Of a stretch of DNA of 64,000 bases, positions 1 to 9,413 are shown piece after piece. The notes beneath the pieces were generated by a model. The model did not search any database, had not been told where the DNA came from, and worked only from the letters and a program-made list of their open reading frames with translations. The first letter of the stretch is position 1, and the number at the start of each line of letters is the position of its first letter. The position numbers and the translations under genes are program-made. The stretch is from Rhizobium phaseoli (GTDB lineage: Bacteria; Pseudomonadota; Alphaproteobacteria; Rhizobiales; Rhizobiaceae): NCBI RefSeq assembly GCF_003985125.1, contig NZ_ML133566.1, positions 186,001-250,000 of the forward strand. The letters run 5' to 3'.

Positions 1-1130
1 GCGCGACGATCCGTTATGAACTGCGTGACGACTATTGGGGCAAGGATCTCAATGTGAATGTCGGCCAGAACAATTTCCGCAACGTCATCTACACCTATTT
101 CGGCGATCGGGACGTCGAGTTCGAAGCGTTTCGCGCCGGCAACAGCGATTACTGGCAGGAAACGACTGCCGCCCGCTGGGCAACCGGCTATGATTTCCCC
201 GCGGTGAAGGAAGGAAGGGTCAAGAAGGAAGAGGTCAAAAATCCGCTGCGCTCCACCGGCATCCTGCAGGCGCTCGTGCCCAACATGCGGCGCGATCTGT
301 TCAAAGACATCAGGGTCCGCGAGGCGCTGAATTACGGTTTCGATTTCGAAGAGTTGAACCGCACCGTTGCCTTCAACAGCTACAAGCGGATCGACAGTTA
401 TTTCTGGAACACCGACCTTGCCTCTTCCGGCCTACCCCAAGGACGGGAGCTCGAAATACTGCAGGGGCTGAAGGACAAGGTTCCGCCGGAGATCTTCACG
501 ACCCCTTATACAAATCCGGTTGGCGGCGATCCGCAGAAAAGCCGCGACAACCTCCGCAAGGCGATTGCGCTGCTGAAGGAAGCCGGCTGGGAGATCAAGA
601 ACAACCGGATGGTTAATACGAAGACCGGCCAGCCGATGAGTTTCGAGATCCTGTTGTCGAGCCCGATGTTGGAGCGCTGGGCGGTGCCTTACGCCAATAA
701 CCTCAAGAAAATCGGCATAGATGCGCGCGTGCGCACGGTCGACGCCTCGCAGGCCGTCAATCGCGAGCGCAGCTTCGATTACGACATGATCTGGAATGTC
801 TGGGCGGAGACGATGAATCCAGGCAATGAGCAAGCCGATTACTGGGGATCAGGTTCGGCCAACCAGCAAGGCTCTCGCAATTATGCCGGCATCGTCAACC
901 CGGCGGTCGACGAGCTTATTCGCATGATCATCTTCGCGCCCAACCGCGATGAACAGGTTGCGGCGATCAAGGCCATGGACCGGGTCCTGCTGGCAAATCA
1001 TTATGTGATCCCGCTGTTTTACCGCGATACCTATAACATCGCCTATTGGAACACCGTCACGCGGCCGGCCGAGTATCCGGCTTATGGCCTTGGCTTCCCG
1101 GATGCCTGGTGGTCTACTTCGGCAAAATGA
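1..1130 (+). CDS. yejA: Oligopeptide ABC transporter substrate-binding protein, YejA-type (5' end outside window)
   Basis: This is the C-terminal part of a periplasmic family-5 (SBP_bac_5) binding protein. The open frame runs from base 3 with no stop and ends in TGA at 1128-1130, so the start codon lies upstream of the window. About 375 residues are visible, including the typical stretch RDLFKDIRVREALNYGFD and, near the end, a VIPLFYRDTYNIAYW-like segment common to this family. Genes for two permeases and a double ATPase follow in the order yejB-yejE-yejF, which fixes the assignment. The E. coli Yej system imports microcin C-type peptides. The natural substrate here is not shown by sequence. 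A 150-base spacer separates it from yejB. Confidence 0.9.
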   Translation, partial: ATIRYELRDDYWGKDLNVNVGQNNFRNVIYTYFGDRDVEFEAFRAGNSDYWQETTAARWATGYDFPAVKEGRVKKEEVKNPLRSTGILQALVPNMRRDLFKDIRVREALNYGFDFEELNRTVAFNSYKRIDSYFWNTDLASSGLPQGRELEILQGLKDKVPPEIFTTPYTNPVGGDPQKSRDNLRKAIALLKEAGWEIKNNRMVNTKTGQPMSFEILLSSPMLERWAVPYANNLKKIGIDARVRTVDASQAVNRERSFDYDMIWNVWAETMNPGNEQADYWGSGSANQQGSRNYAGIVNPAVDELIRMIIFAPNRDEQVAAIKAMDRVLLANHYVIPLFYRDTYNIAYWNTVTRPAEYPAYGLGFPDAWWSTSAK

Positions 1131-1280
1131 GCGGGCTTGCAATGCAGGGGCTCTGGGCTCCAAATGGCACGAGCGAATCACGACAAGCCGGCGGGGCCGG
1201 CAAGGGAAGGCTGGCGGATTGAGTGGAATTGGACTGAACGGCGTGCAGACAGGAAAAACATTCCCGGAGGCTGAAGGCTG

Positions 1281-2369
1281 ATGGGCGCCTATATCATTCG
1301 CCGCCTGCTTTTGATGATCCCGACCATCGTCGGCATTATGGCGATTTCCTTCATAGTGGTTCAATTCGCCCCCGGCGGTCCGGTCGAGCAGGTGATCGCC
1401 CAGCTGACCGGCCAAGCCGACAGTGCCGATCAGCGTCTGTCCGGCGGCGGTGATCTTCTCGGCGCAGGCGGAGGCGAAGAAAACTCGAAATATCGCGGCG
1501 CCCAGGGGCTCGATCCGGAGCTGATCGCCAAACTTGAAAAACAATTCGGCTTCGACAAGCCGCCGCTGACGCGTTTCGGCGAGATGATGTGGAACTATAT
1601 CCGCTTCGATTTCGGTGAGAGCTTCTTCCGCAACACCTCGGTGCTCGACCTCATCAAGGAGAAGCTGCCGGTGTCGATCTCGCTCGGCATCTGGATCCTG
1701 ATCTTTTCCTACGCCATCTCCATTCCGCTCGGCATCCGCAAGGCGGTGAAGGACGGATCGACCTTCGATGTCTGGACGTCGGGCGTCATCGTCGTCGGCT
1801 ACGCGGTGCCAAGCTTCCTTTTCGGCATCCTGCTGATCGTGCTGTTCGCCGGCGGCTCCTTCTACGACTGGTTCCCGCTGCGCGGCCTCGTCTCCGATAA
1901 TTTCGACCAGCTCGCCTGGTGGCAGAAGCCGCTCGATTATTTCTGGCACCTCACCTTGCCGCTGATCTCGCTGTCGCTCGCCGCCTTCGCGACGACGACG
2001 CTGCTCACCAAGAATTCCTTTATCGAGGAGATCAAGAAGCAATATGTCGTCACCGCCCGCGCCAAGGGCCTGAACGAGCGGCAGGTGCTTTACGGCCATG
2101 TGTTCCGCAATGCCATGCTGATCATCATCGCCGGTTTTCCCGGTGCCTTCATCTCCGCCTTCTTCACCGGCTCGCTGCTGATCGAGAACATCTTCTCGCT
2201 CGATGGTCTCGGCCGCCTCGGCTATCTCTCGGTGGTCAACCGGGATTATCCGATCGTCTTTGCCACACTTTACATTTTCTCGCTGCTCGGCCTGTTCGTC
2301 AGCCTGATCTCCGACCTGATCTACACCTGGATCGATCCGCGCATCGATTTCGAGCGGAGGGATGTCTGA
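1281..2369 (+). CDS. yejB: Oligopeptide ABC transporter permease YejB
   Basis: Inner-membrane permease of 362 residues, the first transmembrane subunit of the Yej importer. It opens with [16 protein letters not shown], a first membrane helix typical of DppB/YejB proteins. A large periplasmic insert with a glycine-rich [13 protein letters not shown] stretch sits at about residues 45-85, as is usual for YejB compared with DppB. Several hydrophobic segments follow, and the EAA-type loop that contacts the ATPase lies around residues 255-275 ([21 protein letters not shown]). A GGAGG and an AAGG lie just upstream of the ATG. The stop overlaps the next start (TGATG), so yejB and yejE are probably translationally coupled. 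Confidence 0.93.
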   Translation: MGAYIIRRLLLMIPTIVGIMAISFIVVQFAPGGPVEQVIAQLTGQADSADQRLSGGGDLLGAGGGEENSKYRGAQGLDPELIAKLEKQFGFDKPPLTRFGEMMWNYIRFDFGESFFRNTSVLDLIKEKLPVSISLGIWILIFSYAISIPLGIRKAVKDGSTFDVWTSGVIVVGYAVPSFLFGILLIVLFAGGSFYDWFPLRGLVSDNFDQLAWWQKPLDYFWHLTLPLISLSLAAFATTTLLTKNSFIEEIKKQYVVTARAKGLNERQVLYGHVFRNAMLIIIAGFPGAFISAFFTGSLLIENIFSLDGLGRLGYLSVVNRDYPIVFATLYIFSLLGLFVSLISDLIYTWIDPRIDFERRDV

Positions 2370-3517
2370 TGGACGCTGCCGCAAATCCTGCCGTCGCAAC
2401 CCCGGTCAAGCCGCCGCGCAAGGGCCTGCTGTCGCCGACAAACATCCGCCGCTGGAAGAATTTCCGGGCGAACGGCCGTGGCTATTGGTCGCTGTGGCTG
2501 TTCCTGCTGCTGTTCGTGCTCAGCCTGTTCGCCGAATTCCTCGCCAACGACCGGCCGATCATCGCCTCCTACAAGGGCGAGATCCTGTTTCCGGTGCTGA
2601 TCGACTATCCCGAGGAGAAGTTCGGCGGCTTCCTTGCCGAAACCGACTACCGTTCCTCGGTAATCGCAGATGAGATCAACGCCAATGGCTGGATGATCTG
2701 GCCGCCGGTCCGCTATTCCTACCGCTCAGTCAACTCCAACATCCCGCATTCGGCGCCGACCGCCCCCTTCTGGCTGATGACCAAGGAGGAGCGCTGCTCC
2801 GGTTATCCAGAAGGGGTGAACGATCCTGCCTGCACGCTCGGCAATCTTAACTGGCTCGGCACCGACGATCAGGCTCGCGACGTACTGGCGCGCGTCATCT
2901 ACGGCTTCCGCATATCGGTGCTCTTCGGCTTGGCGCTCACCATCTGCTCGGCGATCATCGGCGTGACAGCAGGTGCGGTTCAGGGTTATTTCGGCGGCTG
3001 GACCGATCTATTGCTGCAGCGCTTCATCGAGATCTGGTCGTCGATGCCGGTGCTCTACATCCTGCTGATAATCGCAGCCATCCTGCCGCCCGGCTTCTTC
3101 GTGCTGCTCGGCATCATGCTGCTCTTTTCCTGGGTCGGCTTCGTCGGCGTCGTGCGCGCCGAATTCCTGCGCGCCCGCAATTTCGAATATGTGCGCGCCG
3201 CCCGCGCGCTTGGCGTCAACAACCGCACCATCATGTGGCGCCATCTGCTGCCGAACGCCATGGTCGCGACGCTCACTTTCCTGCCCTTCATCCTCTCCGG
3301 CTCGATCACGACGCTGACCTCGCTCGATTTCCTGGGCTTCGGCATGCCGCCGGGCTCTCCCTCGCTCGGCGAGATGATTGCCCAGGGCAAGACCAACCTG
3401 CAGGCGCCATGGCTTGGGCTGACGGCCTTCTTCGCCATGTCGATCATGCTGTCCCTGCTGATCTTCATCGGCGAGGCCGTGCGCGACGCCTTCGATCCGA
3501 GGAAGACGTTCCAATGA
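2369..3517 (+). CDS. yejE: Oligopeptide ABC transporter permease YejE
   Basis: Second membrane subunit of the Yej importer, 382 residues. The ATG at 2369 overlaps the yejB stop. The open frame extends further upstream, but that part lies inside yejB and is not coding. A hydrophobic segment at about residues 38-58 is followed by a long periplasmic region (about 60-170) containing YPEEKFGGFLAETDYRS, which is characteristic of YejE compared with DppC. The core membrane domain follows, starting at GTDDQARDVLARVIYGFR, with an EAA loop (RAARALGVNNRTIMWRHLLPNA). The C-terminus overlaps the yejF start in an ATGA junction. Confidence 0.93.
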   Translation: MDAAANPAVATPVKPPRKGLLSPTNIRRWKNFRANGRGYWSLWLFLLLFVLSLFAEFLANDRPIIASYKGEILFPVLIDYPEEKFGGFLAETDYRSSVIADEINANGWMIWPPVRYSYRSVNSNIPHSAPTAPFWLMTKEERCSGYPEGVNDPACTLGNLNWLGTDDQARDVLARVIYGFRISVLFGLALTICSAIIGVTAGAVQGYFGGWTDLLLQRFIEIWSSMPVLYILLIIAAILPPGFFVLLGIMLLFSWVGFVGVVRAEFLRARNFEYVRAARALGVNNRTIMWRHLLPNAMVATLTFLPFILSGSITTLTSLDFLGFGMPPGSPSLGEMIAQGKTNLQAPWLGLTAFFAMSIMLSLLIFIGEAVRDAFDPRKTFQ

Positions 3518-5151
3518 ATGACATGACAGAACCGCTCCTTTCCGTCCGTAATCTCTCGGTTGCCTTTCATCAGGGCGGCGAGGCGTCGCTTGCCGTCGAT
3601 CGGGTCTCTTTCGATATCGCCAAGGGCGAGGTGGTCGCGCTCGTCGGCGAATCCGGTTCCGGCAAGTCGGTCTCGGCCAATTCGATCCTGAAGCTTCTGC
3701 CCTATCCCACCGCAAGCCATCCCTCCGGCGAGATCCTGTTCAAGGGCAAGGATCTCCTGAAGGCCTCGGAGCGAGCGTTGCGCGAGGTGCGCGGCAATGA
3801 CATCACCATGATCTTCCAGGAGCCGATGACTTCGCTCAATCCGCTTCATTCAATCGAGAAGCAGATCGCCGAAATCCTCGCTTTGCACCAGGGCATCACT
3901 GGCCCGGCGGCGCGCCAGCGCGTGTTGGAATTGTTGAACCAGGTTGGCATTCGCGAGCCGGAAAAACGGCTGAAGGCCTATCCGCACGAACTGTCAGGCG
4001 GCCAGCGCCAGCGCGTCATGATCGCCATGGCGCTCGCCAACCGGCCGGAATTGCTGATTGCCGATGAGCCGACCACGGCGCTCGACGTCACCGTGCAGGC
4101 GCAGATCCTGGAACTGCTGCGGCAATTGAAGGCAGCGCACGGCATGTCGCTGCTGTTCATCACCCATGATCTCGGCATCGTGCGCAAGTTCGCCGACCGC
4201 GTCTGCGTGATGACCAAGGGCAGGATCGTCGAGACAGGAACGGTCGGGGAGGTCTTCGCCAATCCGAAGCACGATTATACCCGCCACCTCCTTGCCTCCG
4301 AGCCGCGTGGCGAGCCTCCGCGTGCCGATCCGACGAAGCCGGTGGTGATGGAAGGTTCCGACATTCGCGTCTGGTTTCCGATCAAGGCGGGGCTAATGCG
4401 CCGTGTCGTCGACCACGTCAAGGCGGTCGACGGCATCGATCTTTCTCTGCGCGCCGGGCAGACGCTCGGTGTGGTCGGCGAATCCGGTTCCGGCAAGACC
4501 ACTCTCGGCCTGGCGCTCACCCGGCTGATCTCCTCGCAAGGGCGCATCGCTTTCGTCGGCAAGGATATAGCCGGCTATTCGTTCAGCGAGATGCGGCCGC
4601 TGCGCAACCAGTTGCAGATTGTCTTCCAGGACCCCTATGGCTCGCTCAGCCCGCGCATGTCGGTCGGCGATATCATTGCCGAAGGGCTGAAGGTGCATGA
4701 ACGCGCCTTGAGCGCCGAGGAGCGAGACCAGCGCGTCTGCTGGGCGCTGGAGGAGGTCGGTCTCGACCCGCTGACCCGCTGGCGTTACCCGCATGAATTT
4801 TCCGGCGGCCAGCGCCAGCGCATCGCCATTGCCCGCGCCATGGTGCTCAAACCGCGCTTCGTCATGCTCGACGAGCCGACCTCGGCCCTCGATATGAGCG
4901 TCCAGGCCCAGGTGGTCGATCTCCTGCGCGACCTGCAGAAGAAGCACGACCTCGCCTATCTCTTCATCAGCCATGACCTGAAGGTGGTGAAGGCGCTTGC
5001 CAACGACGTCATCGTCATGCGGTTCGGCAAGGTGGTGGAGCAGGGGCCGTCATCGGAAATCTTCCGTGCGCCGAAGGACGATTACACCAAGGCGCTGATG
5101 GCCGCCGCCTTCAACATCGAGGCGGTGCCGACGCCCGCCGTGCAGCAGTAA
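3514..5151 (+). CDS. yejF: Oligopeptide ABC transporter ATP-binding protein YejF (two fused ATPase domains)
   Basis: This 545-residue cytoplasmic ATPase drives the Yej importer. It carries two complete nucleotide-binding domains in one chain. Domain 1 has Walker A GESGSGKS at about residue 43 and signature LSGGQRQR at about 160. Domain 2 has Walker A GESGSGKT at about 321 and signature FSGGQRQR at about 428. Each has a LxxDEPT Walker B and a switch histidine (THDLGI, SHDLKV). An oligopeptide-transporter C-terminal extension ([11 protein letters not shown]) follows domain 1. The start at 3514 is chosen because the ATG overlaps the yejE stop (ATGA) and gives the normal N-terminus; the longer upstream frame lies inside yejE. 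It fuses what OppD and OppF do separately. Confidence 0.95.
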   Translation: MNDMTEPLLSVRNLSVAFHQGGEASLAVDRVSFDIAKGEVVALVGESGSGKSVSANSILKLLPYPTASHPSGEILFKGKDLLKASERALREVRGNDITMIFQEPMTSLNPLHSIEKQIAEILALHQGITGPAARQRVLELLNQVGIREPEKRLKAYPHELSGGQRQRVMIAMALANRPELLIADEPTTALDVTVQAQILELLRQLKAAHGMSLLFITHDLGIVRKFADRVCVMTKGRIVETGTVGEVFANPKHDYTRHLLASEPRGEPPRADPTKPVVMEGSDIRVWFPIKAGLMRRVVDHVKAVDGIDLSLRAGQTLGVVGESGSGKTTLGLALTRLISSQGRIAFVGKDIAGYSFSEMRPLRNQLQIVFQDPYGSLSPRMSVGDIIAEGLKVHERALSAEERDQRVCWALEEVGLDPLTRWRYPHEFSGGQRQRIAIARAMVLKPRFVMLDEPTSALDMSVQAQVVDLLRDLQKKHDLAYLFISHDLKVVKALANDVIVMRFGKVVEQGPSSEIFRAPKDDYTKALMAAAFNIEAVPTPAVQQ

Positions 5152-5159
5152 AGAACATC

Positions 5160-6119
5160 ATGTCCACACCTCCTCCTGTTCTCGTCGACATCAAGTTCAA
5201 CCCCGAAGGTGTCGCCCGCGTGCTGAAAACGGCCTTTGCCGACCGCGGCAGCATCAATCTCGCCGATCCGGCCGATCGGCTGCGGGATCTCAGAGCGGCC
5301 GAATACGCGCTTCTCTGGAAACCGGATGCGGATCTCTTCCAGCGCGCGCCGAACCTCAAGGTGATCTTTTCCGGCGGCGCCGGCGTCGATCATATCATCG
5401 GCATGGACGGCCTGCCTGAGATCCCGATCGTTCGGTTCGTCGATCGCAGCCTGACCACCCGCATGAGCGAATGGGTGGTGATGCAATGCCTGATGCATCT
5501 GCGCGAGCAATACGCCCATGATATCAGCCAGCGACGGGGCGAATGGGCGAAGTTGATCGCGCCCGAAGCCGCGGAAGTGACGGTCGGCGTCATGGGCCTC
5601 GGCGTGCTCGGGCAGGACGCGGTCACCAAGCTGAAAGTGATGGGGTTCAACGTCATCGGCTGGTCGCGGACCCGCAAAGAGATCAATGGCATCGAGACTT
5701 TTGACGCGCGCGAACTGGATGCGTTCCTCGCCAGGACCGACATTCTCGTCGGCCTCTTGCCGCTGACGCCCGACACCACGGGGTTCTATGATAGCGGGCT
5801 ATTTAAAAAGCTCCGCCGCGATGGTGCGCTCGGGCGGCCGGTCTTCATCAATGCCGGCCGCGGCCGCAGCCAGGTCGAGGCCGACATTGTCTCGGCCATC
5901 CGGGACGGCATCCTCGGCGGCGCTTCGCTTGACGTTTTCGAGGTGGAGCCCTTGGCGTCGGATAACCCGCTGTGGGCGTTGGAGAACGTTTTCATCACCC
6001 CGCATGACGCGGCGGTCTCCGAAGAGAACGCCCTGTTCCGCCATGTCGAGACGCAGATCGCCCGTTTCGAGCGCGGTGAGCCGCTGCAATTCGTCGTCGA
6101 CCGCGCCGCCGGCTATTGA
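5160..6119 (+). CDS. ghrA: D-2-hydroxyacid dehydrogenase, glyoxylate/hydroxypyruvate reductase A-like
   Basis: A 319-residue NAD(P)H-dependent dehydrogenase, predicted to reduce glyoxylate or hydroxypyruvate to glycolate or glycerate in the cytoplasm. The Rossmann nucleotide loop is GVMGLGVLGQ at about residues 143-152, followed by a GWSRTRKE segment that may favour NADPH. The catalytic Arg lies in INAGRGRS (about 236), the Glu in DVFEVEPL (about 262) and the His in ITPHDAAVS (about 280). Length and motif order match the GhrA branch. It lies 8 bases after yejF on the same strand and is probably co-transcribed with the importer, although no functional link to peptide uptake is evident. Confidence 0.85.
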   Translation: MSTPPPVLVDIKFNPEGVARVLKTAFADRGSINLADPADRLRDLRAAEYALLWKPDADLFQRAPNLKVIFSGGAGVDHIIGMDGLPEIPIVRFVDRSLTTRMSEWVVMQCLMHLREQYAHDISQRRGEWAKLIAPEAAEVTVGVMGLGVLGQDAVTKLKVMGFNVIGWSRTRKEINGIETFDARELDAFLARTDILVGLLPLTPDTTGFYDSGLFKKLRRDGALGRPVFINAGRGRSQVEADIVSAIRDGILGGASLDVFEVEPLASDNPLWALENVFITPHDAAVSEENALFRHVETQIARFERGEPLQFVVDRAAGY

Positions 6120-6186
6120 GCGTCGGGAACCTTCGAGACGACTGACCGTTTTCTCTGCGAACGTTTCTTGCGGCCGGATCGGCCGC

Positions 6187-6297
6187 TAGAACAGGATGAT
6201 CTTAGCCCTCCTCGGCCTAAAATCTGAATCCTGTTCTAAAGAGTTAGAGCATGATGTCGTCCGAAAACCGCTCACACTTTTCGGCATCATCCTCTAA
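6187..6297. repeat. Mosaic palindromic intergenic repeat, copy A (RIME-like)
   Basis: Two palindromes lie side by side. The first has arms TAGAACAGGAT (6187) and ATCCTGTTCTA (6228). The second begins TTAGAGCATGATG (6244), has an inner GAAAA/TTTTC pair, and closes with CATCATCCTCTAA. The same arrangement recurs at 16572-16674 and, inverted, at 36624-36712. Arrangement and size fit the RIME elements described in Rhizobium, but the name is inferred from memory of that family. Confidence 0.75.
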
Positions 6298-6314
6298 GGC
6301 AGCGGAAGGAGACG

Positions 6315-6671
6315 ATGATGGCGCATCAGACGGAAACACGCTGGGAAAAATCCGACGGCAAGCTTCACAAGGAAGAGCAGATCCCGCCGGTTAAGGCAAA
6401 GCAGGGGCGCATGGGGTACCGCATCCTGACGGTGCTGCTCGTCGCGCTGATCCTCGCTTTCGTCGTGTGGATCCCGGTCGAGATCTGGGGTAATCGCGAG
6501 GCGAACGAGGTTGCGCCACAGCAGCCCGGCCAGCAGCTCCAGCAATCGGAAACAGCACCTGCCTCGGCGCAGCAAAATAGCAACGCAGTGCCGACCGAGA
6601 CGCCGGCAATGGCGCCGGCCCCGAATGTTGCGCCTGCGGCACCGGGCCAGCCTGCGGCGCCGGCCCAATAG
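6315..6671 (+). CDS. Small single-span membrane protein with Ala/Pro/Gln-rich tail, function unknown
   Basis: A 118-residue protein of unknown function. A GGAAGGAG ribosome-binding site lies just ahead of two adjacent ATG codons (6315 and 6318), either of which could be the start. The N-terminal 33 residues are charged and predicted cytoplasmic. One strong membrane helix spans about residues 36-57 (ILTVLLVALILAFVVWIPV). After it comes a low-complexity tail rich in Ala, Pro and Gln, likely extracytoplasmic. Such a layout suits a small envelope-anchored protein, but no family is recognised. It stands alone between repeat copy A and a strong terminator. Confidence 0.7.
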   Translation: MMAHQTETRWEKSDGKLHKEEQIPPVKAKQGRMGYRILTVLLVALILAFVVWIPVEIWGNREANEVAPQQPGQQLQQSETAPASAQQNSNAVPTETPAMAPAPNVAPAAPGQPAAPAQ

Positions 6672-6693
6672 AGCAATTCCAGATGGCCTACCC

Positions 6694-6733
6694 ATCCCGC
6701 CGCCCGGCCGCGGCGGGATGTTTATGTTTTATC
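6694..6733 (+). terminator. Rho-independent terminator
   Basis: An 11-bp perfect stem (CATCCCGCCGC at 6694, GCGGCGGGATG at 6711) with a 6-base loop is followed by TTTATGTTTTAT. It sits 22 bases after the stop of the small membrane protein gene and ahead of pncB. Confidence 0.85.
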
Positions 6734-6839
6734 TGGACTTTGCCCGCTGATTTTTCGATAAGAAGACGCACGAGCCGGTTTCGTGCGCCGGCCCGGATAC
6801 TTGGCAGCACCTGACCGGATTGGACAGGGGCAGGAATTC

Positions 6840-8144
6840 ATGGCCAAGACCGATATTGCACGACGCGTCTACAATCACGCTTGGAAGCTCGACCCGATCA
6901 TCCGCAGCCTGATCGATACCGACTTCTACAAGCTGCTGATGCTGCAGATGATCTGGAAGCTCTATCCAGACGTCAATGCCTCCTTCACGCTGATCAATCG
7001 GACCAAACGCGTCCACCTCGCCGAGGAGATCGACGAAGGCGAATTGCGTGAACAGCTCGATCACGCCCGTACGCTGCGGCTCTCCAAGAAGGAGATGATC
7101 TGGCTTGCGGGTAACAGCTTCTACGGCCGCGCCCAGATTTTCGAGCCGGAATTCCTCGCCTGGCTTTCCAACTTCCAGCTTCCCGAATACGAGCTCTCGA
7201 AGAAGGACGGCCAATATGTGCTGGATTTTCACGGGGCCTGGAAGGAAACCACGATGTGGGAGATCCCGGCGCTGGCAATCGTCAACGAGCTGCGGTCGCG
7301 CTCGGCGATGAAGGCGCTCGGCCCTTTCACCCTCGATGTGCTCTATGCCCGCGCCAAGGCCAAGATGTGGTCGAAGGTCGAGCGGCTAAGGGAGCTGCCG
7401 GGCTTACGCATTTCCGATTTCGGCACCCGCCGCCGCCACAGCTTTCTCTGGCAGCGCTGGTGCGTCGAGGCGCTGAAGGAAGGCATCGGCCCGGCCTTTA
7501 CCGGCACCAGCAACGTATTGCTGGCAATGGATTCCGATCTCGAGGCGGTCGGCACCAATGCCCATGAGCTACCGATGGTGGCGGCCGCCCTGGCGCAAAC
7601 CGACGAGCAGCTGCGCAATGCGCCCTACAAGATTCTGCGCGACTGGAACAAGCTCTATGGCGGCAACCTTCTGATCGTCCTGCCGGATGCCTTTGGCACC
7701 GCGGCTTTCCTGCGCGACGCGCCGGAATGGGTGGCCGACTGGACCGGCTTCCGTCCGGATAGCGCGCCGCCGATCGAAGGCGGGGAGAAGATCATCGACT
7801 GGTGGAAGAAGATGGGCCGCGATCCGCGCCAGAAGCTGCTGATCTTCTCCGACGGCCTCGATGTCGACGCCATCATCGACACCTACCGGCATTTCGAAGG
7901 CCGGGTGCGGATGAGCTTCGGCTGGGGCACGAACCTGACCAATGATTTTGCCGGCTGCGCCCCGACCGAAATCTCGGGCCTCAATCCGATCTCGGTCGTC
8001 TGCAAGGTCAGCGACGCCAACGGCCGTCCAGCGGTAAAGCTCTCTGACAATCCGCAGAAGGCGACCGGCGAACCGGCAGAAGTCGAACGCTACCTGAAAT
8101 TCTTCGGCACCGAGGACAGGGTCGATCAGACCGTCCTGGTTTAG
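6840..8144 (+). CDS. pncB: Nicotinate phosphoribosyltransferase
   Basis: A 434-residue cytoplasmic enzyme of NAD salvage (Preiss-Handler route) that joins nicotinate and PRPP to give nicotinate mononucleotide. The N-terminus contains the conserved [16 protein letters not shown] stretch (about residues 23-38). The body contains [15 protein letters not shown] (about 184), [11 protein letters not shown] with the substrate-loop GT-N pattern, and [13 protein letters not shown] near residue 360. The ATG at 6840 gives the usual [10 protein letters not shown]-terminus; a GTG further upstream is less likely. Length matches rhizobial PncB. The last four bases overlap the end of a convergent small gene. 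Confidence 0.96.
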   Translation: MAKTDIARRVYNHAWKLDPIIRSLIDTDFYKLLMLQMIWKLYPDVNASFTLINRTKRVHLAEEIDEGELREQLDHARTLRLSKKEMIWLAGNSFYGRAQIFEPEFLAWLSNFQLPEYELSKKDGQYVLDFHGAWKETTMWEIPALAIVNELRSRSAMKALGPFTLDVLYARAKAKMWSKVERLRELPGLRISDFGTRRRHSFLWQRWCVEALKEGIGPAFTGTSNVLLAMDSDLEAVGTNAHELPMVAAALAQTDEQLRNAPYKILRDWNKLYGGNLLIVLPDAFGTAAFLRDAPEWVADWTGFRPDSAPPIEGGEKIIDWWKKMGRDPRQKLLIFSDGLDVDAIIDTYRHFEGRVRMSFGWGTNLTNDFAGCAPTEISGLNPISVVCKVSDANGRPAVKLSDNPQKATGEPAEVERYLKFFGTEDRVDQTVLV

Positions 8145-8407
8145 GCGCGCCGCGCCGCACGGCCATCCCCGGGTACGGCGCGGCCGTTCCGGGGCATCGC
8201 GTGGCCGTCCCGGGGCATATCGATGTGCCCGGTCATCGCGTCCTCGATCGACCAGCCGAAGCGCCAGGCGTCGAACATCGAAAACCATTCCTGCAGATCG
8301 GTGATCGGCAGCACATCCGGCTTCGACATCGGATTGTCGGCCAGGCTGCGGCCGAGCGCACGGTCGCGTGCACCGCGTTCCTGCATCTCAAGCAGATCCT
8401 CGAACAT
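8141..8407 (-). CDS. Small RMF/CrpP-like protein with heptad-repeat tail
   Basis: An 88-residue basic protein. The ATG at 8407 is preferred over the GTG at 8413 because GAGGGGG sits at normal spacing before the ATG. Residues about 10-60 match the pattern of ribosome modulation factor and CrpP-type proteins: an [11 protein letters not shown] block (compare RG-x-AGIAGRS in E. coli RMF), a short Asn-Pro turn, then a Trp-rich helix [12 protein letters not shown] (compare WLGGWREAM). This is by-eye similarity only. The C-terminal third is made of 7-residue units ([21 protein letters not shown]) encoded by a 21-base tandem repeat. It runs tail to tail into pncB with a 4-base overlap. It could be a ribosome-associated stress protein, which is inference. 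Confidence 0.65.
   Translation of the reverse strand: MFEDLLEMQERGARDRALGRSLADNPMSKPDVLPITDLQEWFSMFDAWRFGWSIEDAMTGHIDMPRDGHAMPRNGRAVPGDGRAARRA
8160..8243. repeat. 21-base tandem repeat, about four units
   Basis: Four consecutive 21-base units at 8160, 8181, 8202 and 8223 share a GGCC-n-CCGGGG-type core, with divergence increasing in the last unit. They lie inside the 3' part of the minus-strand small gene and add whole heptads, so the frame is kept. Confidence 0.75.
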
Positions 8408-8736
8408 CGTCACCCCCTCATTTGATGGGTTTATGCAATCATGCTAATGAAGCCTTGTCGAGTCCGGATACGCTGATTCCGGTTTTACACAGGATTAGCC
8501 CTAATTCGCTATCTCGACGCACTGAGCGCGACGGGGAGGCCCGGCTTCCTGGCTGGGGTCCGCCTCCGAGCCTCCCGGCTGGCCGAATCGCAAAACGGCA
8601 GCATCGATAAGTTGTCGCATTCCGGCCGGGCCGATCCAACCAAGATGATATAGACGGTGAACGGCGGGTTAATATCCACCGGATCTGTGTCGATTCCACG
8701 CGATCCGGCAGGTCGGCTGCGGCATGCCTCGACGGT
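8408..8736. other. Intergenic region between two minus-strand small genes
   Basis: No convincing gene in either strand. One GC-rich inverted pair GGGAGGC / GCCTCCC (about 8536 to 8575) could fold, but no T-run follows on either side. The segment next to 8407 presumably holds the promoter of the RMF-like gene. Confidence 0.4.
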
Positions 8737-8946
8737 TCAGGCAGCCAGTCTGCGAAACTGGGTTCTGATCCGGTCGAGGTAATAATGGCCGGGAGACGGT
8801 GCCGCTGTCATCGCATGGGCTTCCGATGCGGGAACCCCTTCGAACAGCCGCTCCTCACCATTCTTGAAGCAAATCCTGAGCCGCCCGTCTTCCTGGCTGA
8901 AATAGACGGATTTGATGATCTTCGACTTCACCGAAAGTTCTTCCAC
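8737..8946 (-). CDS. KTSC domain-containing protein
   Basis: A 69-residue protein that is essentially one KTSC domain, a family whose function is not established. Matching features are SVKSKIIKSVYFSQEDGRL at the N-terminus, FKNGEERLFEGVPASEA in the middle and APSPGHYYLDRIRTQF at the end. The GTG start at 8946 is supported by AGAGG eight bases upstream. The gene stands alone and is divergent from the ParD/ParE pair. Confidence 0.8.
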   Translation of the reverse strand: MEELSVKSKIIKSVYFSQEDGRLRICFKNGEERLFEGVPASEAHAMTAAPSPGHYYLDRIRTQFRRLAA

Positions 8947-9110
8947 CTGTTTTACCTCTGTTTTTTAATTTTCCAGAGCATAACGCAGCACGTGCAAAGA
9001 CCGGGTGAAGCGGCGTGGTAAAAATTCAGGAATCTTTCTGATCAACCCCAGCGTTTCCTTCGATGGGATCGGGCTTTTGCTTCCCGCAGGTTATGCGAGA
9101 TCAGGTGATG

Positions 9111-9116
9111 TTGACA
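9111..9116 (+). promoter_or_regulatory. Possible -35 element for the parDE pair
   Basis: A perfect TTGACA lies 44 bases before the antitoxin start. The -10 region 17 bases later (CAATTT) is weak, so the promoter is only a suggestion. Confidence 0.3.
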
Positions 9117-9159
9117 AACTTTGCCAAACAACCCAATTTTGAGGAAACGGAGAGCTTTG

Positions 9160-9411
9160 ATGGCGACCATGAACGTATCCCTGCCCGATCCCATGAAAGA
9201 TTGGGTGGAAGCGCAAACCAAAACAGGCCGTTATGCCAATGCGAGCGATTATGTCCGCGACCTCATCAGGAAAGACCAGGAGCGAAACGATAAGATTGCC
9301 GCTATGCAGCGCTTTGTCGATGAAGGCTTGAAGAGCGGCGTCGGGTCGCGGTCGAAGGACGCACTGTTTGAGGCGGCGCGGGCGCGCGTGGAAAGCTCTC
9401 GCGGCAATTGA
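9160..9411 (+). CDS. parD: ParD-family antitoxin
   Basis: An 83-residue type II antitoxin, predicted to bind its own promoter through a ribbon-helix-helix N-terminus and to neutralise the ParE-like toxin encoded next. The beginning MATMNVSLPDPMKDWVEAQ and the segment YANASDYVRDLIRKDQ are typical of ParD proteins. The ATG at 9160 is chosen because it starts the strand that forms the ribbon; a longer frame from 9121 adds residues not seen in the family. An AGAG purine run lies upstream. It is 2 bases from the toxin start, the normal antitoxin-first order. Confidence 0.9.
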   Translation: MATMNVSLPDPMKDWVEAQTKTGRYANASDYVRDLIRKDQERNDKIAAMQRFVDEGLKSGVGSRSKDALFEAARARVESSRGN

Positions 9412-9413
9412 CG

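Noticed and set aside
849-2399. 516-residue minus-strand open frame opposite yejB
   Set aside because: It is antisense to a clear yejB, rich in Arg/Asp/Glu/Gly as expected from high-G+C shadow frames, and has no family motif.
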